This document shows, in pieces, positions 46,974 to 59,152 of a DNA stretch of 64,000 bases. The stretch comes from Capitulum mitella (Eukaryota > Arthropoda > Thecostraca > Pollicipedomorpha > Pollicipedidae): positions 8,954,014 through 9,018,013 of the forward strand of contig CP099854.1 in assembly GCA_030062745.1 (NCBI GenBank), read 5' to 3'. A model generated the notes under the pieces. It saw only the letters and a program-made list of their open reading frames with translations, ran no database searches and was not told where the DNA came from. Position 1 is the stretch's first letter, and the number at the start of each line of letters is the position of its first letter. Both the position numbers and the translations under genes were made by a program.

Positions 46974-48726
46974 GTTTATTATTAAATTTAGTTAGTTAGT
47001 TTAGTTTATTATTAAGTTTATTATTAAATGCCGTCGTCAGACGGGTTAAAAAATTGACGCACACAGATTTGGATAAGTAGGCCTCACTAGTTTGTATTTC
47101 TTGGAGTTATTAGGCAATATGGTTTGCCGTACTGATTTTGGAAAGATTTAGGATGTGCAGTCTATACAGTTGGTGAGGCTTTATTCAGACAAGCTCGTTC
47201 CTTAGCCAAACATGCGATTTTAATAAACGTTTTGAACTCATGGATATCATTAGCCAGTTTGAGAGCGAGTTCTATCATTTTCTGTCCTTTCCAAGTCATT
47301 CGTCGCAGATTTTGACGCCGGTACATTTTTGCTCCCTATAGTCATTGGTGACATTACCCCTAGCCAGTGATGGGTGCTCAATAACTGGGGGTCAGTTATA
47401 CTTGGCTAAATAACAATCGATGTTAGTTCCCATCACCTTAAACCCACAATGTCCGAAAAAATGAGTTTCTGACAACATGGCGATGTGTCTTAAAAATGGG
47501 CTTCATCGTAGGTCCATGGCCCGGCCGCTCCCGAAAAATCCAAGATAACAGATTTGTTGCGGCTCTCAAGATCCCTAATTCCAGGAAGTTTTGTTTGGAT
47601 ATCTTGTGTTTGTAGCTACGAGGAGGGGGCTAAGCTTTTTCGGACGTAGGTTGCTTTGACTTGTCGCAGGTCACAGACTTCATCTGACTTGAACTCGAAA
47701 TTTACACCCAAGGCGTAAAAAGACCAATGAAAGGGCATTCAAAATTTCGTGCTGCTGCGTTTTTCGTCTTCTCGCATAGACGAAAAAACCTTTGGGTGGT
47801 GGTCATTCCCTGAGCCCTGCAGGATGAGAATTAATTTATGGCTTTGGAAAACGACGTTACAATGCTGTCACTAGATGCTAAGTAAGAAACGTAGAGGTCG
47901 TGTTGGACGACGTGTCGCAAGTTGGCGTGATCATGAGTTGTGAGTTGAAACAGCACAAGAAGAGCCAAATCTGCGTAAATACTACGATAGCATTGTTAGC
48001 GTCTAACCCTCATTATCATCAGTCTAGACATAACACCATATCCGAAAGCTACAAAATTCCACCAGGTTACTTTAGGATGGCTTTTCCTGTTCTTATCGCA
48101 TGACACCAGATACATTTAACAGTGATTTTTAGTCTCATACCAGGTTCAAAGCTTCTACTTCTAGATTTGAATAATTGCTTGCGCGATTGCCTGGGGTACC
48201 TTAACCCTATTCCCGTACTTTTGACGCTAGCACACATTTCCGTATGGGGGTGGGTGGGTGGTAGCATTCCCCCCCCCCCCCAAGATCTCAATGACGGTTA
48301 ACGGTCTCAGTAACAGTAACGGTTCCGTCGTTTTCAACGGAATGTCACCGCCGTCAATCTTTTTCACAGTGCGCTCGACAGCGACGAGCACGGCGTACTC
48401 CGTCGAGTGTTTTGGCCTGCAGGCTTACTGAGAAAAGTTGAGCAGGTCACATTCTTGGAGATGCACACACAGTTGACTGCAGGCCGCTTGTTTCTGAGTT
48501 CTGGACAAAACACTGAGTATGGAAATAGGCCTGTTATTGGAGGGGGTGAAGGATCTCCAGATATCAAAATCGGAACGACGCACGCGACTTTTTATTGCTC
48601 CGGGAATACTTAAGTCACAAGTGACAAATTTATGAGTCGCAAAAGGTGAGGCCCAATGGCTACACGGATAACATTCTCGTACAGCTGCAAGCGAGACGTC
48701 GTGAAGGCCCACGGCACACGAAGAGG

Positions 48727-49302
48727 TCACGCATCTGATGCAGGCGAGCAGTTCAGAGAGCGTGGCTGACGTGACGGTGAAACGGCCACGGTCGGCGGTC
48801 GAGGGCACTTCTGTCCGCTGGTGATGTGGTCGCGAAGACTGGCAGATACGCGGGAGCCGGCGGAGGCAGAGTAGCGATTGAAGCTGTCAGCCGCCGCCTC
48901 TGCATTCGCGGGGCTCACTGTCGATGCACTTTCGGGCGGTGCCGCGCTCGACGTGAACTTTCGAAAGGTCGGCCGGAAACCGCGCCGGTCGCCGGCCGCC
49001 GTCTCATCGCACAAGAAGTCGCATCCGGGCGCGAATACGGTTAAACTGCGGCACTGCATAGCTTCCACTCGTGACACAAGATCCCTGAAAAACACTCCGG
49101 TTTTTGGTATGATGTTGCGTTGCTTCTTTCCAGTGCATGCCATAGCACACCCGCGCCCGGTCACCCGTGGCCGTCGCCTCGAGTCGCCCAGCGCTGTAAT
49201 CGCGTCACGACATGTTTCCGGAGGCCACTGTTTACCCACGTGCAGCCATGGCCGGCGGCGGTGCCGGGCGGGACTCTGAGGGGAACCCCTGACAGCCATC
49301 AT
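48727..49302 (-). CDS. Hypothetical 191-aa frame, D2 copy (doubtful)
   Basis: Counterpart of the frame at 26031-26606, same length, with roughly six amino-acid replacements and no recognisable domain. Conservation here reflects the recent duplication and says little about function. Kept only because both copies stay open. Confidence 0.18.
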   Translation of the reverse strand: MMAVRGSPQSPARHRRRPWLHVGKQWPPETCRDAITALGDSRRRPRVTGRGCAMACTGKKQRNIIPKTGVFFRDLVSRVEAMQCRSLTVFAPGCDFLCDETAAGDRRGFRPTFRKFTSSAAPPESASTVSPANAEAAADSFNRYSASAGSRVSASLRDHITSGQKCPRPPTVAVSPSRQPRSLNCSPASDA

Positions 49303-50336
49303 GGCTGCAGACCCCCCGCGCTCCGCTCTGCCCCGCCCCGCCCCGCCCCGCCCCGCCAGGCATCACGGCAGCGGGGGCCCACACCTTCCTCGCCGTCAGA
49401 CACTCCAGCTGCAGACAGACCGCCACGCCACTATCGCGATAACTGCCGCCGGCCGAGCCGCTGGCCGAGCGACGCGGCAGCTCGGCTCTGGGTCCAGCAT
49501 GGGCAGATCCACGATTTCGTCAAAGGGGGCAGGGGACAAATGGTGAACGCGGTGCCCCATCTCGGTCGTTCCCTCCCCATTTTCTGTTGCTGAAATGTGA
49601 ATAAACGTCGATCTGCTCGGGTTCAGTAGCAATGTTTGATGGAATTTTGCGTTTCTTTCTATATAAAGTAACAAAAAAGTTTCATGCGCGTCACCTTATC
49701 TGAAAGAGTTTTACGTTTTGTTCCCCTACAAAGTGGCCGAAACATGAAAACAACGACGGGATTTCAGGTGGCTGCGTCCCTCCCTCTCTTTGAAATGTGT
49801 CTGCAAATGTTTGAAATGTGTGACCTTTGATGACTTTGACCCTTATTGACCCTGGCTTTGGTCTTGGTACATCCATCACTTACGTCCGACGTCGCGTGAT
49901 TGTGTTCAAGCGGTAATGTTGGGTACAACGTTAGTCATTTCACAAAGTTCCAATTTGTCAGCGACAACCGTCGTTTTCGTTATGTTTGCCTGACTTCAAA
50001 TGCTGGAAATTTCAATCATTGTCGGCTGATTTTCAATTTTTCTGCGTCAATCGACAAGTTCTTCAGTTGCCATAAACGTCACAAAGTGGCAGCAACCAGC
50101 TCTAACCCGTTCCCGAGATACTCAAGAAAAACAGGCGGGGGGCACAAAAAGACACCCTTTCCGTGCGCGTGTTGGGAAGATTCCCTCTCCGTGCGTATTT
50201 TCACTCATGGGTGCCGAGTAAACGGATATTCACTCACGAACCAATGGTCACGATGACCATTTTACAAAAAACAAAAAAAAACATAGATAAATAGCCCAGT
50301 GTCAGCAGAACAACGAACAATGACACACTTATTCGC

Positions 50337-50895
50337 TTAACCCTATTCCCGGAGGGCTACACGGTATGGCCGATTCCCGGCGCGGGGGGGGGGTGGATTC
50401 GAACCCCCTGAAATCTCGAGAACTACACATCCGATTTTACTGCAACAGGCGGCAATTGATTTGCGATGACGTAAACTACGCTTTTAAAAAAGGAACTTTC
50501 AAAATTTTGGCGCGAGAATTGCCGTGTCTTTAACTCAACGTTTCGGCGTATATATTGAACAGATCTGAGAAATTAGACGTGTTTCGACATCCGCGGACCT
50601 TTATTTGTGCGCTGGTGCCTTTACCTATGCGTTATTAGTCACAGCCCTTGAGATTCAGGCCATTTCTCGGTCTCATGCAGTCGGCTATGAGAAAACATAT
50701 ATAGGGCGTAAATTGCTTACATATCATCTAAAACTAAAAAATGAGACCAGCTTCGAGCTCTACTGGTCACAAGCTTTCCAACGGTATGCTTATTTTTGTC
50801 GTGCGACCAACCGTTCGTGAGTTAGAAAGGGGGCGGCCAACTGCCCCCCCCAGTCGCGCATTTTCGAAACCGACCGACGGTCGTGCGCGGGTTAA
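50337..50895. mobile_element. Composite TTAA element, D2 copy
   Basis: Same family 1/family 2 composite as at 27641, with the same internal switch point and TTAA at both outer edges. The G run near the left end and the C run near the right end differ in length from D1. Confidence 0.75.
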
Positions 50896-52932
50896 GACAG
50901 TTGAAGCATGCATGACGTGAAACGGTCATTCATTACGGAAACTGAACCCGTCACCGCCTGGGGGTGTCAAATAGAGCACCCCCCACAGTTTTTCGTGAGA
51001 AGCTTCTGAACCAGTAAAGACAGCCCAACCAAACTTTCAATGGCTATTATTCAATCAGTTCTACACATTTCGACACCAAAACCATTGTAATGCTAGGTGA
51101 GGTCACAGAGATATGACGTCATAAATGAACCCTTGCATGCATGTTTTCAGCTCTTCGGGCGGTGACGCGAACATGCTTGGTTTTTTTATAATATTCTCGA
51201 ATATATTGTATCGACTATCTGGATTTATATTAGACATGGTCCCCGAAAGGATATGCAACCGTGACACGTCAACATTAAAGGTCATGGTAGGTCACATGCA
51301 TGATGACAATTGGACTGATTTGCATTGAGGGTGATGAAAGTGGTTGCCGCTGACCTTCCCCGTCGTTCAAGCCAGACAAGCAAATACCCTTCAACAAAGC
51401 TCGCTAAATGCAACGTGAGGTCATGTCAGGTCACGTCATAGGCTGATGTCAAAACCAAAGAAATACATAGTTGTCTGTGGAAGACTGTTCAGTGGTAGCA
51501 ACGAAGCACTATTGTTCCTAGTCACAAAAGGAAAAATGACTTCATGACCTGACCTGGCTTTACCTTGACCCGATAAGAAGCACAAAGAGTAAATTTCATT
51601 GACAGGAGATGTCGTTTCAGTTCTGTACTTACGCGGTTAACAATCTCAGCGAGTAATGGTTGCTCTTTGTCAGGAAGAGTAATGCAACTTTATCTAACCT
51701 AGCCTATAATGACCTTGACTGGATGAAAAACAGGTAATGCGAAAGTGATCATCAGAAGGTTTCACGTCTGTTCTTTTCGTCAAACAGCTGTGAGTTAGTA
51801 TCAATCTTTAGCATGTGAAGTAAAACCAGTATTTCACCTGACCTAGGCTGACCTCGACCGGACACTTTTTTACACTTTGGCATACGTATGATGTAGAAGA
51901 TTGTGACATTTCGTTTGGTACCCAGTTGAAGGCTCTTAGACCAGTGTTGCCGATGATATGGTGTACAGACCGGAGTCAATTTTTCTGACGTCATGCGTTT
52001 TGCGTGCCGTGTAACGTCACCAGTCACGTGACCAGGGCTAACATAGTATTTTGTGAATCGCAAGACTCAGGGCTATCGACTGGTGGTAGACCGATTCAGG
52101 TCTGACAACTAGATCCTGAGATAACAGGAGGGGAGGATGCCCTTTCTGACAGCCCCAGTCGGTCACAGTTGTAAAAACATGCCGGGCGGTGCCAGGTTAT
52201 TATACGGCGTTATCTATCTACCGACCTTGCACCGATGAAGTGTTAGCTAAGATCTGGTAAGCGCGCAGGGAAAACTTATAAGAATAGCTAGCGTGTTGCG
52301 GCCGGCTGCACATCACTACGAGTCAGTGAGAAGAAAACAGATAGGATACGAACATTAGAGGGAGAAGGCCGAGTTTTAGTCATCTAGCAGACAAAGTTAA
52401 GTCGTGCTCCCCGGCCTGGCCCTGCCTTAGCGAATTCCGAGGACTAACAACCGACACGCTGCGAGATTCTCGTCGAGAAAGTTCGCAGCCCCGAAACTGC
52501 ACCAGGCGAACGAAGCTGCCAAATGGGCCGCGGTGCGGCGGGCTGCTTTCCCGAGATTCAATGCTGATCGGATGAACAAAGCTGAAAAGCGTGAAGACTC
52601 CCTATTGTCGAGCTGACCAGACGTCAAGCTGATGACGAGTGAGGGCGACGCGGATGCCGGAGCGACATCGACGTCTCGACTGGTCGCAACTAAGGCCCCC
52701 GGGCGATGTCGTCCAAGACAGCCAGCGATACAAAGCCTCCGGGCCTCGGGACACTCGGCCGACCTCGGCTGCATGCCGCCGGCGAACGAGGACGATTCGA
52801 CGCAGTTCAGCTTCCTCTCCAGACGCTAGTGTTTAGTCTCGGGCTGCAGCGGCCGGAGGCGGGACTCTTGAAGGGAAGTTCCTGCTCTACCGAAACGATC
52901 TGCGGCACTGCCGCACCGCTGCAGACGATGCA

Positions 52933-53962
52933 CAATGCAGACCCCTCCCCTTCCCCTCCCCTGGCGGCCGGCGACTGACCCCTCTGACCCCGACCGGCGC
53001 CCGCGGGTGAAATGCGCAGCGCCGGGACCGTGGCGGCGGCGGTGGCGGCCTAGCGGTCCGACCCGCGCTGGCACCAGCTATCCGGAACTTCGCCCCGGCC
53101 TCAGGACCAGAGCAGCATGCGCGAGCTGTTGTGGCTTTGGCTTGAGCATGTGCATATCGGCGTGTCCAGGCTATCGTGTAAACTAAACTAAAGGCTATCG
53201 TGTCCGCCCCGGCTTTTTCAACAGAGGGTTTTTGTATAATTTTTTTCGGTAGAGTTTGCTAAGAAACATACGAAAGGCATTGGCGTAGCCAGAGGAGTTA
53301 CAGGCAGGCGCGCAGCCAAAAGAAAAAAAAACAAAAGAAAAAAAGACGGGAGGCTAGGAATTTTTGGAGCCTTCCTCAGGTTATGACGCGTTTTAATGCG
53401 GTCATGGTAACAGATGAACAATGAAAATTTGCAGTTTTCTCGCCGTAAATTTCCGAAAGGCTGGCAGGTATGCCAGCCTGGTCTAAATTCCGGCACCTGG
53501 GTCAGACCTGATTCGGGAGGCATTGTCCCCCTGGCTGCGCTACGGCTTGCAGGGATGCTTTTCGCAACCCTGGCATTTGTCGTCTTGTTCATGCACGCAC
53601 ATTTATTGAAAAGCGAGACCAGTTGAGTGAGATAAAAGGTTAATAGACTTATTTCTCCAGAAAATTTGCAATAATTTACACTCAGTATTCATCGCACGTT
53701 GGCGCAACTACTGTAACAGCAGCCAAGCCTTCTCTTGCAATTCTAGACAGCAAGCTGTCGCTGAAATTCGTCTCACTGGATATTGCCTGAGACACGTACC
53801 AACGAGTGCCTGTTGCGCTGCTGACGTCACTCACGAACGCTGACAGCGCGGACAGAGCCCAGTATGCGGCTCGTGACCTTGGCACGTCGCGGGCATCTTT
53901 TCCACGACACGTACCATTTCCGGCCCTTCCAGGGCCGTCGTTTTCAGGCAGACTCTCTAGCT
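52933..53962. other. Unique sequence after D2, no gene recognised
   Basis: It begins GC-rich (CCCTCCCC and GGCGGCGGTGGCGG tracts to about 53050), then mixed sequence with an A-rich tract (53319-53345). No gene or transposon end is supported. Confidence 0.4.
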
Positions 53963-54224
53963 CAGGGACGTAGCCAAGAGGAAGGATGGGGCCATGCCCC
54001 CCGAGCCAAGCGGTCTACACTAGGTATATAGCGATTTCGCAGGAATACGTAGTAGAGATCGTATATACGTTCCAAAGCAAATATTGTATGTTTTCCTCTG
54101 CGTTAAAGAGAGGTAAACTATTTAAAATTCCTACATCTCCATACAAATTTAGTGATGTATTCGGTGGCATATGACAAATTTGACATTTGACCCCTCCCTG
54201 AGGAAAATCCTGGCTACGCGCCTG
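53963..54224. mobile_element. hAT-type MITE, second copy, inverted and diverged
   Basis: It begins CAGGGACGTAGCCA and ends TGGCTACGCGCCTG, the termini of the 7791 element in reverse order. Interior matches include GGGGCCATG, the GCGATTTCGC block and TGACAAATTTGACATTTG. The flanks CTCTAGCT and CCCCAGAG agree at only four of eight positions, so the target duplication has decayed. 262 bp, non-coding. Confidence 0.72.
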
Positions 54225-55465
54225 CCCCAGAGTTGAACTCTGAGGCAGATTCGTCGTCAGCCGCCGCAGGAGCAGCCCGCTGATGGCGCGGCGGTCTGTG
54301 CAGGAAGAGCCGGACGCTGAAGATCTACTCCAGCGGTGGGCAGGTCGGCAGGTCGGCAGTCCGACCGTTCAGAGCTCACAGGCGCACTTTGCGCTCCTGT
54401 GTGACCTCCGACCATACGCAGTATTTTGGCAAAAGAACAAGAACGTGCTCGAAGTACATTGATTTTGGCCCGTATTTGCGAAATAGTATGTCTCTGCCGA
54501 TTTTTCCTTCAAATATTTTCAAAATGCTTTAAGATTTCAAACATTTAGTTCCAGTGCATGAGTAGGAATATGTCTGGCTGCACTCTGGCAACAAAATGAT
54601 CATAGTAATGTCTAAATTCAGCCTGCCCTTTTCCAATGAAGCATGGATTGCACTATTCATCCTTCGAATAGTCTAATTTCAACATAAATTTAATTTAGCG
54701 GCAGAAGAAATTGCACTGGTGAACGATGTTCACTGGCCAGGGCTGTGACTATGACTATTTGGTCAAGGCTGTAATTTTGGAAAATGTTTCAAGATGATTG
54801 AAAACCAATTCATGACAGTTTTCGCAATATCTGAAAAGGATGTTATTTTCCTAATGCAATGTTTCTGTCAAGCCTTGCAAGACCATTTAAAGGAATGTGT
54901 GTGTTGGCAAAACCATAAAACATTCCAGAGCCATAAAACTGCTTAATCTTCACCTGAATGTCATAACCAATCACAAGGAAAAAACCTGCTGGCCATGGCT
55001 TAACAATATGGAGTGGATAGGAGGCCCTGCACCCCTAGTATTCAGAAAATTAAAATTGGCCTTATGACGACACTGCAAAGAAACGGCCTGTAATTATGTG
55101 TGGACCTTCCAACCGTTACTTGAAATCTCTAGTCATGCTGATAGCCTCACCTGCAGGAAATGCAAAACATGCAATGGGTCTTCCTCCTGTCTCGCCCCAA
55201 ACATTGTGTTGGCAACCTGGGCACTGCCTACACAAATCCAGCATTTGCTCCCGAATAAGTCACAAAAACAATGTTATCTGTTCAACTAAGAAATATTATC
55301 GTCCTATTCGCCATCTTTTCGTCACTAAAGCAACTGAGGCGCCTATGTAAGTCTCCCAAATGGTACATCATGATTCATTATATCATATTCATTCACGGTC
55401 AGGTAAAATGTCTTCCTAAGCACTGGCGGTAGTACAATCACATGTCTTTGCTTTCTGTGCTTGAC
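54225..55465. other. Intergenic sequence, no gene recognised
   Basis: AT-rich, with no open frame of convincing composition and no repeat family that recurs in this window, apart from a tandem GGTCGGCA pair near 54344. Confidence 0.4.
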
Positions 55466-56330
55466 TTAACCCGCGACATCAAGGGGGGGGGGGGCGAATC
55501 CGACCCACCGTCTCCGTATTTTCCCAATACAATCTGAACCACTTGACGTGGCACAGCCAACTGTTCTTCACATTCTGGCAGCAAAACGAAGTTTGGGTCA
55601 GATAAGGTCACGAAATTATGACGTCATTACGAAACCTCTGCACGTCGTTTTCCGAGTTCAGCCGAGGATGAAATCTTAGCTTGCAGCGCGTTGCCAAAAT
55701 AAACTGTGACTTTTGTCCGTCTTAAGTGACTGAAAACGACAACCAAGGAATACGCGTATTATAACGCTGCTGGAAAAAAAGGCTTGAAAGGTAACCTGGA
55801 TCCTACGTGACCTCCTGAATGGGACATTGCTATTTATACATTACTACTAGTCTTAAGAATGAAACCACACGAAGAATGTAGGTGCTTTTCTCACGAAAAG
55901 CTTCTACCATGTTGATGTCTGAGCTCCCAGAACCCGAGGAATGGCAAACGAAAAACCGGAGGGGGCAGATTCTGCCTCTCCCTGCGAAGGGTAGGGCTAA
56001 GGGGCCTAAAACGAACCTTAACAATAATGAAGTATTCTAAGTTCTGTACACAAGCAAATCAGCGTTTTCGATTACACCATGATCCATCAGAGTTCGACGT
56101 AATGTCAAAATTGTCAGTGATGTCGCTTTAGGATTTTGACTTCAAATGACCTTGGCCCAAGAAGAAATACGGTGAGGAAGACACTGACAAGGTGGGTCGA
56201 CAACTAGGTCGTCATATTTAGTAAGACTGAGAAAGAGCAATGAAGATGAACCGATGAAGACCGTACTGATATCGTGACTTCTCCATGGTATTCTCTCAGG
56301 AAAGAGATGGTCAGTGATCTGTCAAGATAA
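55466..56330. mobile_element. Old TTAA-associated repeat related to the 28201 repeat and the tandem unit
   Basis: The left edge is TTAACCCGCGACATC followed by a long G run. The interior has GGTCACGAAATTATGACGTCAT, matching the D1 repeat order. A G-rich/C-rich self-complementary block (GGGGGCAGATTCTGCC) comes just before TTAA at 56018. From about 56040 to 56330 the motif order instead follows the tandem unit (ACAAGCAAATCAGCG, TTTAGTAAGACTGAG, AGAGATGGTCAGTGATCTGTC). Confidence 0.45.
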
Positions 56331-56546
56331 TGGCCTAAAAATTCAGGCTTTGCACAAAACGTTCAAAACTCGACTATGCAATGTTTCAGAGCGATCGAAA
56401 AAGACGTTGTGGGACAGCTTACAAAAAAGTCAGGCGTTTGCCCCACTCTCCCCCCCCCGAACAAATGCGAGTTCATTTACACGAGAAACGCAGCCGTTTC
56501 CTCCTTTTAGATTTATCATCCGTTCTTTTTATACCATTTTGATTAC

Positions 56547-56728
56547 CTTGCAGTGTTTTCTGCTTTCTGAGTCGTGCCTTCTTCAGGGCGGCCATGTTTT
56601 CTTCAGCTTTTGTCAGAATCTGAGCAATATCGTCAGTTTTGCCGACAACGTTCATTTGAATTTCGATTGATTCTAAGTCGTGCCGATTGTAACACGCAAG
56701 CCTGACGTCAAAAATGTCCACGAAGTTG
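56547..56728 (-). CDS. Possible internal coding exon, product unknown
   Basis: A minus-strand frame has the residue mix of a real soluble protein: NFVDIFDVRLACYNRHDLES, then KTDDIAQILTKAEENMAAL followed by KKARLRKQK, a predicted amphipathic helix with a basic end. A possible acceptor (TATTACTAG) precedes it at 56729, and a weak donor, CAAG|GTAATC, follows at 56546-56545. Without that donor the frame runs on to a lysine-rich tail and a stop at 56473. A family 1 transposon lies 18 bp upstream of the predicted exon start, in the intron near the branch point. I do not recognise the protein. A chance frame cannot be excluded, but composition favours coding. Confidence 0.38.
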
Positions 56729-56746
56729 CTAGTAATACAGCAGTAT

Positions 56747-58016
56747 TTAACGCTATTCCCGGAGGACTAGACGGTATGGCCGATTTCTGACAAGAAAGTA
56801 TGGCGGATTCGCCCCCCCCCCCACCTGAAATCCCGAAAACCAAACATCGAATTTGATCGGAACAAACGGCAATCGGTTTGTCTTGACGTAAACTAAATGT
56901 TCCTAGAAACAGGTTTTGCGAATTTTGAAACGGGTGGATACAGGGGGAAAAACGTCAAAATATGGCATTTTTGGACTTTTTATAACTCTTTTGCTCTTTG
57001 GCCGATTTTGATCAAATTGGCGTGAGTCGAGAGATTACGGATGTTTCTTTTACGATTGGTCCATACATTTGAAATTTTGGGAGAATTCATAGGCATTGAC
57101 AGGGTTTTAAGAAGGATTAGTTTTTCAAAAACTGAATTAACAAAAAAGTTGAAAGCACTTTTTAGCTTTCACTAGTCATGTCATGCTCAAGAAGTACAAA
57201 TCGTGTTACATTGTTCGTATAATGTTGGCATATGCGGTTGCAGGGACATGAAAAGGGTGAGGGACTGTCATGGTCACATGGCCATCAGTTTCACTTTCGA
57301 CCTTTGACCGTAAATGAGCTCCAATGACCTTGGAATCACTTGGAAAAATCTTGTGTGCATTTCATATTGTTTGAAAGCGTTTCCAATCATTTGAATTTAC
57401 TTTATTTCTAAATTCCATTTCACGCCTGTTGTGATATAGGGTACGCGCACTGACATTTTACGTCATAGCTCCATGACTCGACCTGATATCACGCTGAAAC
57501 TTGATACACAAGTAAAGGGCACCATTCTACGTGAGGTATAATCATAAGTAAGTAAGTAGAGCTACATAAGTAGAGGGTATCTTTATACGTCATATATATT
57601 CCGGGTTTGGCATTTAAAAAATGGCGCCAAAATTATTATTATGAAACGAAACTTTGATATTTGACCTTGACATGACCTTGTGAAGTGATATCAAATGATA
57701 AAATTCCATTTGCATGTTTGCACAAGTATTTATCCATACATCATCAAAAACTTTAGGTTCTGTGTAAAAAATGCTATTGTTGCCAGACATTTTGCTTGTC
57801 CCTCAACAGCGTTAAAAATGGCCTGAGGTATCTCCTAAAAATGTTGCCTGGCCCCGCCCCTGAGCAAAACAGAATTACAAAATTTCGCTCCAGTACGGAT
57901 AAAAATAAATAGAAAAATCCACCAAGTTTAGTTAAGTTGCCTAAAAAATCCTGGAATTGGCTACCAAAAAACCCTAGGCGGGGCGGATTCAGTCCTCTTG
58001 CCGGCAATTGAGTTAA
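56747..58016. mobile_element. Family 1 TTAA element, inverted, 1,270 bp
   Basis: It starts TTAACGCTATTCCCGGAGG (right end read first) and ends GCCGGCAATTGAGTTAA. It is diverged along its length: the DR1 pair is degraded to CGACCTTTGACC, and a short GTAAGTAAGTAG-like duplication lies near 57546. The orientation is opposite to the copies at 14902 and 62306. Confidence 0.8.
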
Positions 58017-58265
58017 CATGTATTTCGAATGTTCTCGTGTTGTTGCTATCATTAAATGATCTGTCATTAAATAATTATGTGTATTATATATGTGTTATTA
58101 TACATATTAATGTTATCTAAAGATTTGTTTACTGTATTTAAGAAGAAACAACTGAAAAATACCAGTCTCTGAAGTTAACGCACAACGTCAAACTTCGTCT
58201 CAAGAACATAGCTGTTCACCCGTTAGAGAAGCTTTGGTGCGGTCACCTTCACAGTTCTGCCGTTC

Positions 58266-58391
58266 ATTGGAGGCGAGCTCTTCTCAGTAGCCAATGGGAG
58301 GGCTCCACGGCTGATGACGCATGTGCACTGAGCGCCACCCCCCACCCCCCGGCCTGGGTATATAGACAGATAGCCGACAGCGCCCACCTCA
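58266..58391 (+). promoter_or_regulatory. Predicted promoter of the 63-residue protein gene
   Basis: TATATA at 58359-58364 is followed by the initiator TCAGTC with its A at 58391, 32 bases from the start of the TATA, as expected of an arthropod core promoter. Upstream are CCAAT at 58291 and its reverse complement ATTGG at 58266. TGATGACG at 58312-58319 is shared with the paralogue promoter. Taken together this is the best promoter in the window. Confidence 0.7.
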
Positions 58392-58447
58392 GTCTTCAGG
58401 CGGAAGAGACTACTGTCTGGAGCTTTATCTCCACTGCCAAGTCAACA
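58391..58447 (+). other. Predicted non-coding exon 1 of the 63-residue protein gene
   Basis: 57 nt from the initiator to a consensus donor, CAACA|GTAAGT (GT at 58448-58449). The 699-nt intron ends at TTTCCAG (59146), six bases before the ATG. The intron contains a tandem duplication of about 125 bp. Confidence 0.65.
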
Positions 58448-59152
58448 GTAAGTACAACCAATTTTGGCAAGCCAAAGTCTGGCATCGTTCTGCGTACCGG
58501 CAGGATGCTGTGCTGTTTTACTGCTATTGTGCCTTTCGTTTCCGCTAGTTACGAGAGAGGTCGTTGACCTGGTGACCATGAGACAAGGACTCTTCAGCGA
58601 GGAGACAACAAACCAAATTGGGCGGCAGGCGGATCCTCGCCACAACTGTTTTCGGAGGCCAATAACCTGGCATCCCCTGAGCACCGAATCATGAATTTTC
58701 ACGAGAATATAAGTCACCTCTTCAAATTCTGTTTATTTTTTTTTGCAATATCTTTCCTTGCGACTTCTTTCTTCCACTGAACTGTTTCGGGAAATGCCGA
58801 AAAATGTTATCAGTATTTTTTATTGCAAGACTCGCGTTGCAAAACCCATAGAATGAACCTAAAAGTAATAATGCGCCAAGCAATAACAAACCAGTCCTCT
58901 CTCATACCCCCAGCCCTACATGGCGCCATATTCCTTTCACGACCCGACGAGCGGTGTGATTTTCTTCGTGAATCACGTGATGCTGTCGAACATTTGTTTC
59001 TGCGCCAAGCAATACCAAAAACCTCGCTCATAACTCCCTCTTTATGCCGTCATGCTGCTTTCGTGACTGAAAGAGCGGTATAATTTTCATTGTGAATCAC
59101 GTTATGCTGTCGAACATTTGTTTAACCGATTTCTGCGTGTTTCCAGTAGACA

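Larger units (their letters stand above)
46974..52932 (+). repeat. Segment D2, second copy of the 6-kb duplication
   Basis: It aligns with D1 from TTTATTATTAAATTTAG through GCAGACGATGCA, in the same order and orientation, offset by about 22.7 kb. It lacks the 80-bp CTTAAGT expansion of D1 and has a few base changes. The part after 52932 would correspond to sequence hidden in the gap after D1. Confidence 0.9.

Noticed and set aside
50390-50410. GGTTCGAATCC, a perfect tRNA B-box, on the minus strand
   Set aside because: It is formed by terminal sequence of a family 1 end. There is no A-box or cloverleaf, and other copies have different bases there.
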